NCBI GenBank assembly: GCA_026770585.1
Contig: MU646745.1
Location: 268,680 to 280,642 of the forward strand
DNA length: 11,963 nt
Source of the DNA: Baffinella frigidus
Lineage: Eukaryota > Cryptophyceae > Cryptomonadales > Baffinellaceae
Direction of reading: 5' to 3'
The stretch's first letter is position 1; the number at the start of each line of letters is the position of its first letter. The notes below the pieces were generated by a model. That model was not told the origin of the DNA. It made no database searches and saw nothing but the letters and a program-made list of their open reading frames with translations. Of this stretch, positions 9,301 to 11,804 are shown piece after piece. Position numbers and translations under genes: made by a program.

Positions 9301-11795
9301 GGGTTTAGGGATGAGGGTGTGGGGTTTATGGATCAGGATTTGGGGTTCTTTCGGGTACAGGGTTTAGGGATAACGAAAGGGTTTAGGGATAACGTTCGAG
9401 GGTTTAGGGATAACGTTCGTTATCCCTGAACCCTGTACCCGAAATAACCCCAAATCCTGATCCATAACACGCCACGAGAAGGCGTGACGATATGTGGGGT
9501 TCGGGTATTCCTTAAGTGCCCATAGGGTGAATATTCACCCTCACTCGCCCTAGGCAGGTCCTAGGGCCCTACTGTAGGGCGTGTGAGCCTACTGGTCACT
9601 TAAGGGATAGGGTTAGGGTTTCGGGTTTAAAAAGATCCACGGTTTAGGTCTCGCGTTTCGGGATTGGGGATTAGGGTTTGGTGTTTGGTGTTTGGTGTTT
9701 GGTGTGTGGTTTTGGGGGTTTGGGATTTGGGGATTAGGATATATGGTATATGGTTTGGTGTATTATATGGTATAGGGTTTGGTGTATAGGGTTTGGGGTT
9801 TCGGGCTTAGGATTTCAGGCTGAGGGTATAGGGTTCAGGATTTACGGTATAGGGTTTGGGGGTTATGGGTTCGGGTTTACCACAGAGGTGCCCCCCGGGG
9901 GGAGGGAGCGCTCTGAAACGAGCGGGAGGGGAACTTCGACACAGCTAACCCCGACCCTACACCCGAAACCATGAACCCTGATGCCCGAAGCTTGCACCCT
10001 AAACCCCACACCCGAACCGATACGGCAGCAGCCGGGATTCGGGATTCGGGATTATTCGGGATTCGGGATTCGGGTTTCGGGATTCGGGATTCGGGTTTTG
10101 GGATTCGGGTTTCGGGATTCGGGATTCGGGTTTCGGGTGCAGGGTGTAGGGTGTGTGGGGGGTGTAGGGTACCACAGAGGTGCCCCCTGGGGGGAGGGAG
10201 CGTTCTGAAACGAGCGGGAGGGACGGGTCCAGCACTGCTCGCGCGAACACCTGGGTTAGGGATTAGGGTTTAGGGTGTAGGGTGTAGGGTGTAGGGTTTG
10301 GGGTTTGGGGTTTGGGGTTTGGGGTTTAGGATTTTGGGTTTTGGGTTTGAGGTTTGGGGTTTAGGGTTTAGGGTGTGAGGTGGGGTTTCGGGTTTCGGGT
10401 TTCGGGTTTGGGGTTAAGGGTTTGGGGTTTGGAGTTTAGGGTTTAGGGTTTGGGGTTTAGGGTTACACCTTCTCCTGGTCCTCGAGATTCTTCTCAGAGA
10501 CGTATACGTCGTATGCTTCGGGGCACACCACCTGGATTGGGGTTTAGGGATTGGGTTTTGGGTTTTGGGTTTTGGGTTTTGGGGTTTAGGGTTAGGGTTA
10601 GGGTTGAGGGTTTAGGGTTTGGGGTTTAGGGTTTAGGGTTTAAGATTTAGGGTTTGGGGTTTAGGGTGTAGGTTTTATGGTTTTACGGTTTAGTCATGGT
10701 TTAGACATGATTTAGGGTTCAGGTTTTAGGTTTTAGGTTTTAGGTTTTAGGTTTGCGGTTCTAGGTTTAGGGTTTAGGGTGTTAGTACCTCGACATCACG
10801 CTGCTGCAAATGCTCAGGGTTTAGGTTGTTGGGGTTTGGGGTTTAGGGTTTTGGGTTTTGGGGTTTAGGGTTTAGGGTTTAGGGTTTGGGGTTTGGAGTG
10901 TACCACGTCGCTCATGAGGTTCACGAACGAGAGCTTCCGCGCGAGCCAGATCTCCCGGTCGAATCCCTTCACCTGTTTGTACGGGACATGCAGTTGACTG
11001 ATCCGAGTTTTTTACCGGTACAAACCTGCGCGGTTTAGTCAACCGTCGTGGTACAAACCCTGCGGGATTTAGTCAACTGTGTCTCATGAGGATCACGAAG
11101 GAGAGCTTCCGCGCGAGCCTGATCTCCCGGTCGAATCCCTTCACCTATTTTTGTTTGAAACACTCAGCGTTTAATGTTTAGTGTTGAGTGTTTGGTGCAT
11201 AGTGTTTAGTGTTTAGTGTTTAGTGTTGGGAGTGACCACTCAAACCTGATTGTTTAGTGATTAGTGTTTAGTGGTTCCAACCCCCCACACCAAAAGCCTT
11301 ATTGTCTAGTGCTTAGTTTTTAGTGGTGTTTCGTGTGGGGGGTTGGAAGGTACGGAACGGGGTTAGTGTGTAGGTGGCCAGATCTCCCGGTCGAATCCCT
11401 GCACCTGTTTGTATGGGAGATGCAGTTGACTGATCCGATTTTTTTACCGGTACAAACCTGCGCGGTTTAGTCGACTGTCGTGGTACACACCCTGCGAGAT
11501 TCAGAACTGTTCCGATCTCGCGGTCGAAGCCCCTCACCTGTTTGTGTGTTCAGGGTTTGGTGTCTGGTGTTTGGTTTTTGGTTTTTGGGGTTGGGGTGTG
11601 GGATTTAGTGTTGAGGGTTTACTGTTTGGGGTTTGGGGTTTGGGGTTTGGGGTTTGGGGTTTGGGGTTTGGGATTTGGGGTTGGGGTGTAGGGGTTGGGG
11701 GTTTGGGGTGCAGGGTGTGGGGTGTAGGGGCTCACCTCGACACCCCTTTTCTGCAAATGCAGCGCAGCCTCCCTCACCTGTCGCCGCTCCAGCTT
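294..11795 (-). CDS. Partial multi-exon nuclear gene, C2-like domain protein, 16 exons (A-Q)
   Basis: This entry spans the whole gene model. Joined in minus-strand order the sixteen exons listed separately give 1248 bases, or 416 codons without a stop. Phase is 0 at most junctions; H/I and L/M split a codon after base 2 and P/Q after base 1, and in each case the next exon supplies the missing bases. Residues about 91-245 (exons E-J) alternate hydrophobic strands and polar loops as C2 domains do, for example RLLVAGMFVEV, KFEVRFKLCGEKVALRFQ, LEITVVALGQNSFGEPVA and LALQFVHLHINVG. The C-terminal part is charged (SRDRLRERQRSR, then KEDEDDP). I do not recognise the family. Start and stop codons are not identified; exon A is preceded by an in-frame TAG inside its intron, so it is internal. 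The model rests on manual splice-site and phase reading, not on transcripts. An isolated exon could still be misassigned, N most likely. Confidence 0.72.
481..762 (-). repeat. Exon Q acceptor-side ladder (Q3-Q5)
   Basis: The 5' end of exon Q (TRGQKEDEDDP and variants) recurs upstream at 481-522, 625-667 and 725-762. Only the 625-667 copy keeps the CAG acceptor and shares the next 23 intronic bases with exon Q. The spacing of right edges is about 95-145 bases. Confidence 0.75.
778..872. repeat. 23-bp direct repeat and nested TGACGTCA palindromes
   Basis: CATCCGTCTCGAGAACGTTG followed by ACG occurs at 778-800 and 818-840. It is followed by the palindrome CGTTGACGTCAACG (802-815) and the perfect 20-base palindrome TGACGTCAGATCTGACGTCA (853-872). 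TGACGTCA is a classic bZIP/CRE core, but nothing here proves a regulatory role. Confidence 0.8.
990..1303 (-). repeat. Exon P donor-side copies in a roughly 240-bp tandem unit
   Basis: The 3' half of exon P (RDRLCERQRSRPGSSA, RDRLHERQRSRPGSSA) recurs downstream at 1231-1281 (donor GTCTCG) and 990-1040 (donor changed to GCACAG). Each is followed on plus by TTTCCMAATCMTATTMCTAC. The space between holds ACACACTTCGGGACGTGGA and GGATAGATGGCTGTGGAAAT blocks, repeated at 1081, 1321 and loosely at 560. Confidence 0.75.
1432..1525 (-). CDS. Exon P
   Basis: The 94 bases encode GLWADEGLAAETLK then SRDRLRERQRSRPGSSA plus one base of a Gly codon. The acceptor is CAG before GGCCTC and the donor is CAG then GTACAG. 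Exon Q starts with GC, which completes GGC. The second half is strongly basic. It is flanked on both sides by partial copies. Confidence 0.75.
1719..1920 (-). repeat. Exon P acceptor-side copies
   Basis: The first 33-36 bases of exon P (GLWADEGLAAE or GLWADEGLAVE) recur upstream at 1719-1754 and 1885-1920, each preceded by an intact CAG. They lie in TTTCGGG/TTTAGGG arrays. Read on the plus strand, the second copy also looks like an exon (CAG, 39 bases, GTGAGG), a coincidence of its symmetric ends. Confidence 0.75.
1770..2034. repeat. Telomere-like array, TTTCGGG/TTTAGGG/TTTGGGG
   Basis: Degenerate 7-base G-rich units fill this part of the O-P intron, with one exon P fragment inside (1885-1920). 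The variant changes along the array from TTTCGGG to TTTGGGG. Confidence 0.85.
2042..2123 (-). pseudogene. Exon O copy, internally deleted (O2)
   Basis: This sequence repeats the 3' two thirds of exon O (ALSKDGILVARNRAGQQL then IALQQ) with a GCATCT donor, and keeps the TTCGTAG acceptor. The region between is replaced by TTGACTAGACACA, which puts a TGA in the reading frame. It is a disabled donor-side copy downstream of exon O. Confidence 0.75.
2273..2335. mobile_element. Degenerate relative of the CAGTTGACT element
   Basis: GTTGACGGATTTTTACCGTA and a distal GTCGGTCAAC resemble the ends and the TTTTTTACCGGTACA core of the elements at 10991 and 11423. Similarity is partial, so this is tentative. 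Confidence 0.35.
2361..2508. mobile_element. MITE-like element, AAGCTAACGCCAGCG family
   Basis: The 148-bp sequence has a perfect 15-bp terminal inverted repeat (AAGCTAACGCCAGCG) extending imperfectly through GCCTAC and GTAGGA. The AT-rich centre is TTTAAAACAAAAAGG. It has no coding capacity. It lies in the O-P intron, 31 bases beyond the exon O donor. No clear target duplication is visible. Confidence 0.72.
2540..2650 (-). CDS. Exon O, with a GC donor
   Basis: The 111 bases encode 37 residues, TVWCLNPLETRTQALSKDG then PRNRAGQQLIALQQ. The acceptor is TAG before TCCACC, and that TAG is an in-frame stop, which fixes the start. The end is CAG-CAG then GCACCC, so the donor is GC. Ending there keeps phase 0 into exon P. 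The downstream copy at 2042-2123 also ends CAG-CAG then GC, so the GC donor predates the duplication. Confidence 0.75.
2774..2809 (-). CDS. Exon N (least certain exon)
   Basis: The 36 bases encode LLIRIGTGHPHH. The acceptor is the weak AAG before CTGCTC and the donor is CAC then GTGTCA, phase 0 at both ends, which fits exons M and O. Removing it would still leave a continuous frame, so it is optional in the model. The flanking block CCCCCCACAGGCCTGG recurs, slightly changed, at about 2911-2930. Confidence 0.42.
2838..2891. repeat. CCCTA 5-base microsatellite
   Basis: About ten units of CCCTA run across this stretch. It is 5-base, not 7-base, and C-rich on the plus strand, the opposite of the surrounding arrays. 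Together with GGGGTAGGGTAGG just to its left it can fold back. Confidence 0.85.
3060..3296. repeat. TGTAGGG arrays around M2
   Basis: TGTAGGG units run at about 3065-3120 and again at 3255-3292, separated by exon fragment M2. The left array is fairly homogeneous, so this intron has its own variant. Confidence 0.88.
3154..3174 (-). pseudogene. Exon M donor-side copy (M2)
   Basis: These 21 bases repeat the end of exon M (ASAAEDT) with an intact GT donor (GTACAC), embedded between TGTAGGG arrays. Confidence 0.7.
3298..3370 (-). CDS. Exon M
   Basis: The 73 bases complete the Gly codon of exon L and encode WDPFNQHYINKM followed by VAGGIASAAEDT. The acceptor is CAG before GTGGGA and the donor is ACG then GTCCGA, ending in phase 0. 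A donor-side copy (ASAAEDT, ACG-GTACAC) lies downstream at 3154-3174. Confidence 0.73.
3385..3684. repeat. TTTAGGG/TTTGGGG array (L-M intron)
   Basis: This is the longest near-perfect telomere-type run in the window: nine or so uninterrupted TTTAGGG units at about 3600-3665, with TTTGGGG, TGTAGGG and TTTATGG variants to the left. The intron consists of almost nothing else. Confidence 0.92.
3685..3737 (-). CDS. Exon L
   Basis: The 53 bases encode GLYLPAVPFVTESLPPD plus the first two bases of a Gly codon. The acceptor is TAG before GGGCTG and the donor is CGG then GTCAAA. Exon M begins with the G that completes GGG, so the split codon supports the pair. Copies lie upstream at 4078-4102 and 4286-4336. 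Confidence 0.72.
3779..4077 (-). other. Open stretch of unknown nature between L2 and exon L
   Basis: About 100 codons are open on the minus strand, including RRHGFFVDLAANHAIKGSN. It is not repeat-derived and has balanced composition, but it has no clear pair of splice sites that would fit the exon phases, and the opposite strand also has a short protein-like frame. It contains the perfect 20-base palindrome CCGCGTGACCGGTCACGCGG at 3997-4016. It may be an unrecognised exon, a transposon remnant or chance. Confidence 0.35.
4078..4102 (-). pseudogene. Exon L acceptor-side copy (L2)
   Basis: These 25 bases repeat GLYLPAVP with a CAG acceptor before GGGCTG. It then leaves exon L homology and runs into an open minus-strand stretch (see 3779-4077). 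Confidence 0.68.
4103..4285. repeat. Non-coding spacer with a short direct repeat
   Basis: GGATTCAGGYGTCAACTTAS occurs twice (about 4114-4136 and 4155-4177). GGACTTATTTGGACG near 4205 has weak inverted similarity to 4755-4771. I see no exon here. Confidence 0.5.
4286..4336 (-). pseudogene. Exon L diverged copy (L3)
   Basis: The sequence matches exon L over its length (VTESLPPDG end with a GG-GTGTTA donor) but has a 2-base indel in the first half, which breaks the frame. Unlike most copies it spans the exon and lies upstream. Confidence 0.62.
4381..4520. mobile_element. MITE, TTATCCGG family, copy 1
   Basis: The 140-bp element has about 56-bp terminal inverted repeats, outer end TTATCCGG, then AAACCTATTTTTCTTTAGTT, and inner end AATTACTACACAA. 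The short centre is AT-rich. There is no coding capacity. The ends read TA-TCCGG and CCGGA-TA, compatible with a TA target duplication as in Tc1/mariner-derived MITEs. It sits in the J-L intron. Confidence 0.78.
4686..4719 (-). pseudogene. Exon J donor-side copy (Je)
   Basis: These 34 bases repeat the last part of exon J (DAGHLRLRRRQ). The donor is CAG then GCAATG, so GT has become GC. A block containing GTTGGCCCTCGGCATT occurs beside it (4661-4688) and again at 4778-4797. Confidence 0.7.
4849..4902 (-). pseudogene. Exon J donor-side copy (Jd)
   Basis: These 54 bases repeat the 3' third of exon J (SRVVDAGHLRL then LRRE) with a GAG-GTCAAC donor. The copy begins within seven bases of the element at 4909-5049, which separates it from exon J. 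Confidence 0.75.
4909..5049. mobile_element. MITE, TTATCCGG family, copy 2
   Basis: This 141-bp element is a diverged relative of the one at 4381-4520, sharing AAACCTATTTTTCTTT, AATTACTACACAAAT and the CCGGATAA end. It starts 11 bases beyond the exon J donor and ends by exon copy Jd. Confidence 0.75.
5061..5216 (-). CDS. Exon J (longest exon)
   Basis: The 156 bases encode 52 residues, with NEAFRVPILPAHQN, LALQFVHLHINVG and the basic end GHLRLRRRQ. The acceptor is CAG before GTGGCG and the donor is CAG then GTCCCC, phase 0 at both ends. LALQFVHLHINVG looks like the closing strand of the C2-like fold. It has the clearest set of copies: acceptor-side upstream and donor-side downstream. Confidence 0.78.
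5286..5684 (-). repeat. Exon J acceptor-side ladder, shrinking outward
   Basis: Three copies of the 5' end of exon J lie upstream at 5286-5363 (78 bases, CAG before ATGGCG), 5488-5541 (54 bases, acceptor lost) and 5644-5684 (41 bases, TAG before GTGGCG). All read NEAFRVPILPA in frame. Length falls with distance from the exon, and right edges are about 143-178 bases apart. Confidence 0.82.
5364..5825. repeat. Mixed 7-base array in the I-J intron
   Basis: TTTAGGG-type units are interspersed with a local TCTATGG/TTTATGG run at about 5557-5602. The two outer exon J acceptor-side copies are embedded in it. Confidence 0.8.
5826..5937 (-). CDS. Exon I
   Basis: The 112 bases complete the Trp codon of exon H and encode 37 residues, including LEITVVALGQNSFGEPVA and TAEIDLGRVASK. 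The acceptor is TAG before GTATCT and the donor is AAG then GTTTCC, ending in phase 0. Two strands around a polar loop with FGEPVATAEIDL are the most C2-like part of the protein. An 11-base acceptor-side stub (CAG before GTATCTCGAGC) lies upstream at 5998-6008. Confidence 0.75.
6077..6129. repeat. Perfect 23-bp fold-back
   Basis: GTTTAGGGCTAAGGGATAGG followed by GGT (6077-6099) is repeated in perfect inverted form at 6107-6129 around a 7-base loop. The right arm puts C-rich telomere-like sequence on the plus strand. Confidence 0.9.
6180..6470. repeat. TTTAGGG/TTTGGGG array in the H-I intron
   Basis: G-rich 7-base units include a TTAGGG-type stretch at about 6239-6254, TTTGGGG at 6268-6305 and TTTAGGG at 6390-6458, with exon H stub H4 in between. 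Confidence 0.88.
6371..6576 (-). repeat. Exon H donor-side ladder (H2-H4)
   Basis: The 3' end of exon H (CGGATGAGGGCGTCAACTG) recurs as stubs at 6563-6576, 6477-6489 and 6371-6389. H3 and H4 keep a GT donor (GTAACC, GTACCT); H2 has GA. The intronic bases next to H, H3 and (more loosely) H4 are also conserved (GGCGTTAAGGTTAC on plus). The stubs are separated by TTTAGGG arrays, about 60-106 bases apart. Confidence 0.78.
6623..6666 (-). CDS. Exon H
   Basis: The 44 bases encode VRMSWFFCADEGVN plus the first two bases (TG) of a Trp codon. The acceptor is CAG before GTACGG and the donor is CTG then GTAACC. Exon I begins with the G that completes TGG, so the split codon supports both boundaries. 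Three donor-side stubs follow downstream. Confidence 0.72.
6667..6990. repeat. Degenerate GGG-rich intron G-H
   Basis: This stretch has loosely periodic GGGTTT and GGGAGGGT units and no exon-like segment. The open frame on the plus strand here is low-complexity repeat translation. Confidence 0.6.
6998..7033 (-). pseudogene. Exon G donor-side copy (G6)
   Basis: The sequence repeats the end of exon G (GATSQVLNE) and keeps the GAG-GTACCA donor. It lies downstream of exon G. Confidence 0.68.
7079..7132. repeat. 23-bp direct repeat between exon G and G6
   Basis: Two copies of a 23-base unit (TTTCCTTCGGGAARAGCCTC, then GAA) lie at 7079-7101 and 7110-7132 with one difference. Neither has splice sites and I see no coding role. 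Confidence 0.75.
7153..7221 (-). CDS. Exon G
   Basis: The 69 bases encode 23 residues, VQTPENGTTQAGPGDATS followed by QVLNE. The acceptor is CAG before GTGCAG and the donor is GAG then GTACCA, phase 0 at both ends. The composition suggests a loop between strands of the C2-like fold. Acceptor-side copies lie upstream and a donor-side copy downstream. Confidence 0.7.
7298..7643 (-). repeat. Exon G acceptor-side copies (G2-G5)
   Basis: Fragments encoding VQTPENG or similar occur at 7298-7318, 7527-7558 (VQPPENSATQ) and 7617-7643 (VQTPENGTT), each with an intact AG acceptor. A short inverted version (CAGGTCCAACCCCCC) lies on the plus strand near 7445-7459. The spaces between are TTTTGGG and TTTCGGG arrays. 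Confidence 0.7.
7393..7614. repeat. Large inverted repeat, 67-bp arms
   Basis: Arms at 7393-7459 and 7547-7614 match in inverted orientation with only a few differences (for example CCAGGGTRGGAAC outer and GGGGGGTTGGACCTG inner). The 87-base loop is array sequence. Both arms carry the exon G acceptor edge, one in sense and one inverted. Confidence 0.85.
7896..7924 (-). pseudogene. Exon F donor-side copy (F3)
   Basis: About 29 bases repeat the 3' part of exon F (GEKVALRFQ) with a CAG-GTTCAG donor. It is the furthest downstream of the exon F copies. After it, 7927-7936 (CCGGATCCGG) and 7945-7956 (GTAGGGCCCTAC) are small perfect palindromes. Confidence 0.62.
8033..8077 (-). pseudogene. Exon F full-length copy (F2)
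   Basis: These 45 bases encode VRIKLCGEKVALRLQ (F to I and F to L against exon F) with a CAG-GTCTTG donor. The upstream side is the MITE and not a normal CAG acceptor, so it is probably not spliced as in exon F. Confidence 0.68.
8079..8224. mobile_element. MITE-like element, TTCATCTCG family, at the E4/F2 junction
   Basis: The 146-bp element has about 30-bp terminal inverted repeats (TTCATCTCGRAAGATARCTG, continuing AAYCAGTTCC) with three mismatches. It is AT-rich inside and has no coding capacity. On the minus strand it is flanked by CGAAG and AGTGCGG. Removing it with one copy of the shared bases (AG, or AAGT if the terminus is drawn two bases in) restores TTCGAAGTGCGG, a seamless exon E to exon F join. 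Confidence 0.68.
8226..8277 (-). pseudogene. Exon E donor-side copy (E4) beside a MITE
   Basis: These 52 bases encode ASIESPASLLSFGTKFE, the 3' half of exon E with silent changes. Its end (TTCGAA) runs into the inverted-repeat element at 8079-8224, on whose other side lies a copy of exon F. Without the element, E and F would be joined directly in frame (F-E-V-R). Confidence 0.72.
8312..8395. mobile_element. Truncated second copy of the TTCATCTCG-family element
   Basis: This sequence repeats the left half of the element at 8079-8224: TAACTGAATCAGTTCC, then CCATAGGAGGTTGCATAGG, then GGGCATAGTAAATTTAATTA. It stops at TAGGCCTCCTAATT, without the right terminal repeat. A 10-base stub of exon F's donor end (8302-8311, CAG-GTTCGC on the minus strand) abuts it. 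Confidence 0.62.
8439..8483 (-). CDS. Exon F
   Basis: The 45 bases encode 15 residues, VRFKLCGEKVALRFQ, an alternating hydrophobic strand pattern that continues the end of exon E. The acceptor is CAG before GTGCGG and the donor is CAG then GTCCAG, phase 0 at both ends. Copies lie downstream at 8302-8311, 8033-8077 and 7896-7924. Confidence 0.68.
8484..9001. repeat. GGTTCAGGG-type array (E-F intron)
   Basis: Units of GGGTTCAGG, GGTGTTGGGT and TTTTCGGG fill the intron. The exon E stub E3 sits inside. Blocks such as CAGGGTATTGGGTTCAGGGT occur at about 8717 and 8907, so larger units have also been duplicated. Confidence 0.85.
8822..8848 (-). pseudogene. Exon E donor-side copy (E3)
   Basis: These 27 bases repeat the 3' end of exon E (LSFGTKFE) and keep the same GAG-GTAACC donor. 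It lies downstream of exon E inside a TTCAGGG-type array. Confidence 0.68.
9002..9094 (-). CDS. Exon E, start of the C2-like region
   Basis: The 93 bases encode 31 residues, beginning MSSRLLVAGMFVEVASIE and ending LLSFGTKFE. The acceptor is CAG before ATG and the donor is GAG then GTAACC, phase 0 at both ends. The Met codon directly after the acceptor could also serve as a start in an alternative transcript; the phase fit to exon D makes an internal exon more likely. RLLVAGMFVEV fits a first beta strand. Partial copies lie on both sides. Confidence 0.72.
9176..9229. repeat. Perfect 21-bp fold-back carrying an inverted exon E piece
   Basis: TGGTGTTTGATGTCGAAGCC then A (9176-9196) is repeated perfectly inverted at 9209-9229 around a 12-base loop. 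The plus strand at 9196-9215 resembles exon E read in the sense direction (ATGTKTGTCGAGGTGGCTTC), so an inverted exon fragment forms part of the hairpin. Confidence 0.88.
9231..9286 (-). pseudogene. Exon E acceptor-side copy (E2)
   Basis: These 56 bases repeat MSSRLLVAGMFVEVASIES upstream of exon E. The acceptor is spoiled (CTGG in place of CAG before ATG), so it is not expected to be spliced. It directly abuts the fold-back at 9176-9229. Confidence 0.72.
9327..9466. repeat. Large inverted repeat with 50-bp arms
   Basis: The arm TATGGATCAGGATTTGGGG... (9327-9376) returns inverted at 9417-9466 with a few small differences. The loop is a GGGTTTAGGGATAACG unit repeat. This is one of the few places where the array turns C-rich on the plus strand. 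Confidence 0.88.
9510..9605. mobile_element. Candidate MITE bounded by TTAA
   Basis: CCTTAAGTG at 9510-9518 and CACTTAAGG at 9597-9605 bound a 96-bp segment. The arms continue imperfectly (CCCATAGG against ACCAGTAGG, then CTCACTCGCCCTA against CTCACACGCCCTA). It contains the perfect palindrome AGGGTGAATATTCACCCT (9524-9541). TTAA at both ends would fit a piggyBac-type target duplication, an inference from four bases. Confidence 0.5.
9606..9880. repeat. TTTGGTG and TATAGGG variant array
   Basis: This part of the D-E intron has GTTTGGT units (9680-9715) followed by AT-richer TATATGG and TATAGGGTTT units. I see no exon-like segment. Confidence 0.75.
9881..9930 (-). pseudogene. Exon D donor-side copy (D2)
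   Basis: These 50 bases repeat the 3' part of exon D (LPLVSERSLPPGGTSV) with only silent differences and keep a GTG-GTAAAC donor. The 5' third of the exon is replaced by unrelated sequence. It lies downstream of the full exon. Confidence 0.72.
10036..10160. repeat. TTCGGGA array downstream of exon D
   Basis: About a dozen GATTCGGG/GTTTCGGG units, then GGGTGTAGGGTGT, fill the space between D2 and exon D. This intron has its own variant. Confidence 0.9.
10173..10250 (-). CDS. Exon D
   Basis: The 78 bases encode 26 residues, VFARAVLDPS followed by LPLVSERSLPPGGTSV. The acceptor is CAG before GTGTTC and the donor is GTG then GTACCC, phase 0 at both ends. A donor-side copy lies downstream at 9881-9930. 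Confidence 0.7.
10258..10466. repeat. C-D intron array
   Basis: TGTAGGG, TTTGGGG, TTTTGGG and TTTCGGG blocks follow one another in runs of three or four units each. Confidence 0.9.
10469..10531 (-). CDS. Exon C
   Basis: The 63 bases encode 21 residues, VVCPEAYDVYVSEKN followed by LEDQEK. The acceptor is CAG before GTGGTG and the donor is AAG then GTGTAA, phase 0 at both ends. It is one of the few exons with no visible partial copies. Both flanking introns are TTTAGGG/TTTGGGG/TTTTGGG arrays. Confidence 0.7.
10535..10785. repeat. B-C intron array, TTTTGGG, TTTAGGG and TTTTAGG
   Basis: Runs of TTTTGGG (about 10554-10580), TTTAGGG and TTTTAGG (about 10720-10752) fill the intron up to the exon A stub at 10789. 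A further array of TTTAGGG/TTTGGGG follows at 10813-10895. Confidence 0.88.
10789..10812 (-). pseudogene. Exon A donor-side copy, possible microexon
   Basis: The 24 bases encode HLQQRDVE, matching the end of exon A (HLQKRGVE). It has a GAG-GTACTA donor and is preceded by GAG, so it could be spliced as an in-frame 8-residue microexon between B and C. It is not next to exon A, so it breaks the local arrangement seen for other copies. I rate a decayed copy more likely than a used exon. Confidence 0.5.
10904..10972 (-). CDS. Exon B
   Basis: The 69 bases encode 23 residues beginning VKGFDREIWLARKLSF and ending NLMSDV. The acceptor is CAG before GTGAAG and the donor is GTG then GTACAC, phase 0 at both ends. 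Three further copies of its 5' side lie upstream (11083-11144, 11376-11404 and 11512-11537). This copy is taken as the real exon because it alone has both splice sites. Confidence 0.68.
10991..11079. mobile_element. MITE-like element, CAGTTGACT family, copy 1
   Basis: The 89-bp sequence starts CAGTTGACTGATCC and ends GGATTTAGTCAACTG, giving a perfect 9-bp terminal inverted repeat that continues imperfectly. An internal inverted motif (CGGTTTAGTCAACCG) repeats the terminal theme. There is no coding capacity. It lies 18 bases upstream of the exon B acceptor and directly abuts B2. Confidence 0.6.
11160..11335. repeat. TTTAGTG array between B2 and B3
   Basis: The unit here is GTTTAGTG, with G-runs reduced to single G. 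An inverted CCAACCCCCCACAC (11278-11291) and GTGTGGGGGGTTGG (11332-11345) pair flanks the right part. Confidence 0.85.
11423..11509. mobile_element. MITE-like element, CAGTTGACT family, copy 2
   Basis: This 87-bp copy is nearly identical to the one at 10991-11079, including the central TTTTTTACCGGTACAAACC stretch, but its right terminus has decayed to AGATTCAGAACTG. It sits between exon fragments B3 and B4 in the same relation as copy 1 to B and B2, so the two copies probably arose by segmental duplication and not by independent insertion. Confidence 0.6.
11546..11730. repeat. TTTGGGG array, A-B intron
   Basis: TTTGGTG and TTTTTGG units give way to about seven uninterrupted TTTGGGG units at 11625-11672, then mixed G-rich sequence up to the exon A donor. 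Confidence 0.9.
11736..11795 (-). CDS. Exon A (most upstream exon seen)
   Basis: The 60 bases encode 20 residues, KLERRQVREAALHLQKRGVE, a charged helix-like segment. The acceptor is TAG then AAG, and the TAG itself is in frame, which fixes the boundary. The donor is GAG then GTGAGC, a strong consensus. Phase is 0 at both ends. An internal CAG-GTGAGG in the middle also looks like a donor, so a shorter form is possible. A 24-base copy of its 3' end lies at 10789-10812, beyond exon B. Confidence 0.6.
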
Positions 11796-11804
11796 CTACG
11801 CTAA

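Larger units (their letters stand above)
11083..11537 (-). repeat. Exon B acceptor-side copies (B2, B3, B4)
   Basis: B2 (11083-11144) reads VKGFDREIRLARKLSF, with W to R and N to I changes against exon B, and keeps a TAG acceptor but no donor. B3 (11376-11404) covers VQGFDREIW with a CAG acceptor. B4 (11512-11537) covers VRGFDREI with a CAG acceptor. The plus-strand order is B, element, B2, a TTTAGTG array, B3, element, B4. This looks like a duplication of an exon-element-exon block followed by decay. Confidence 0.75.
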
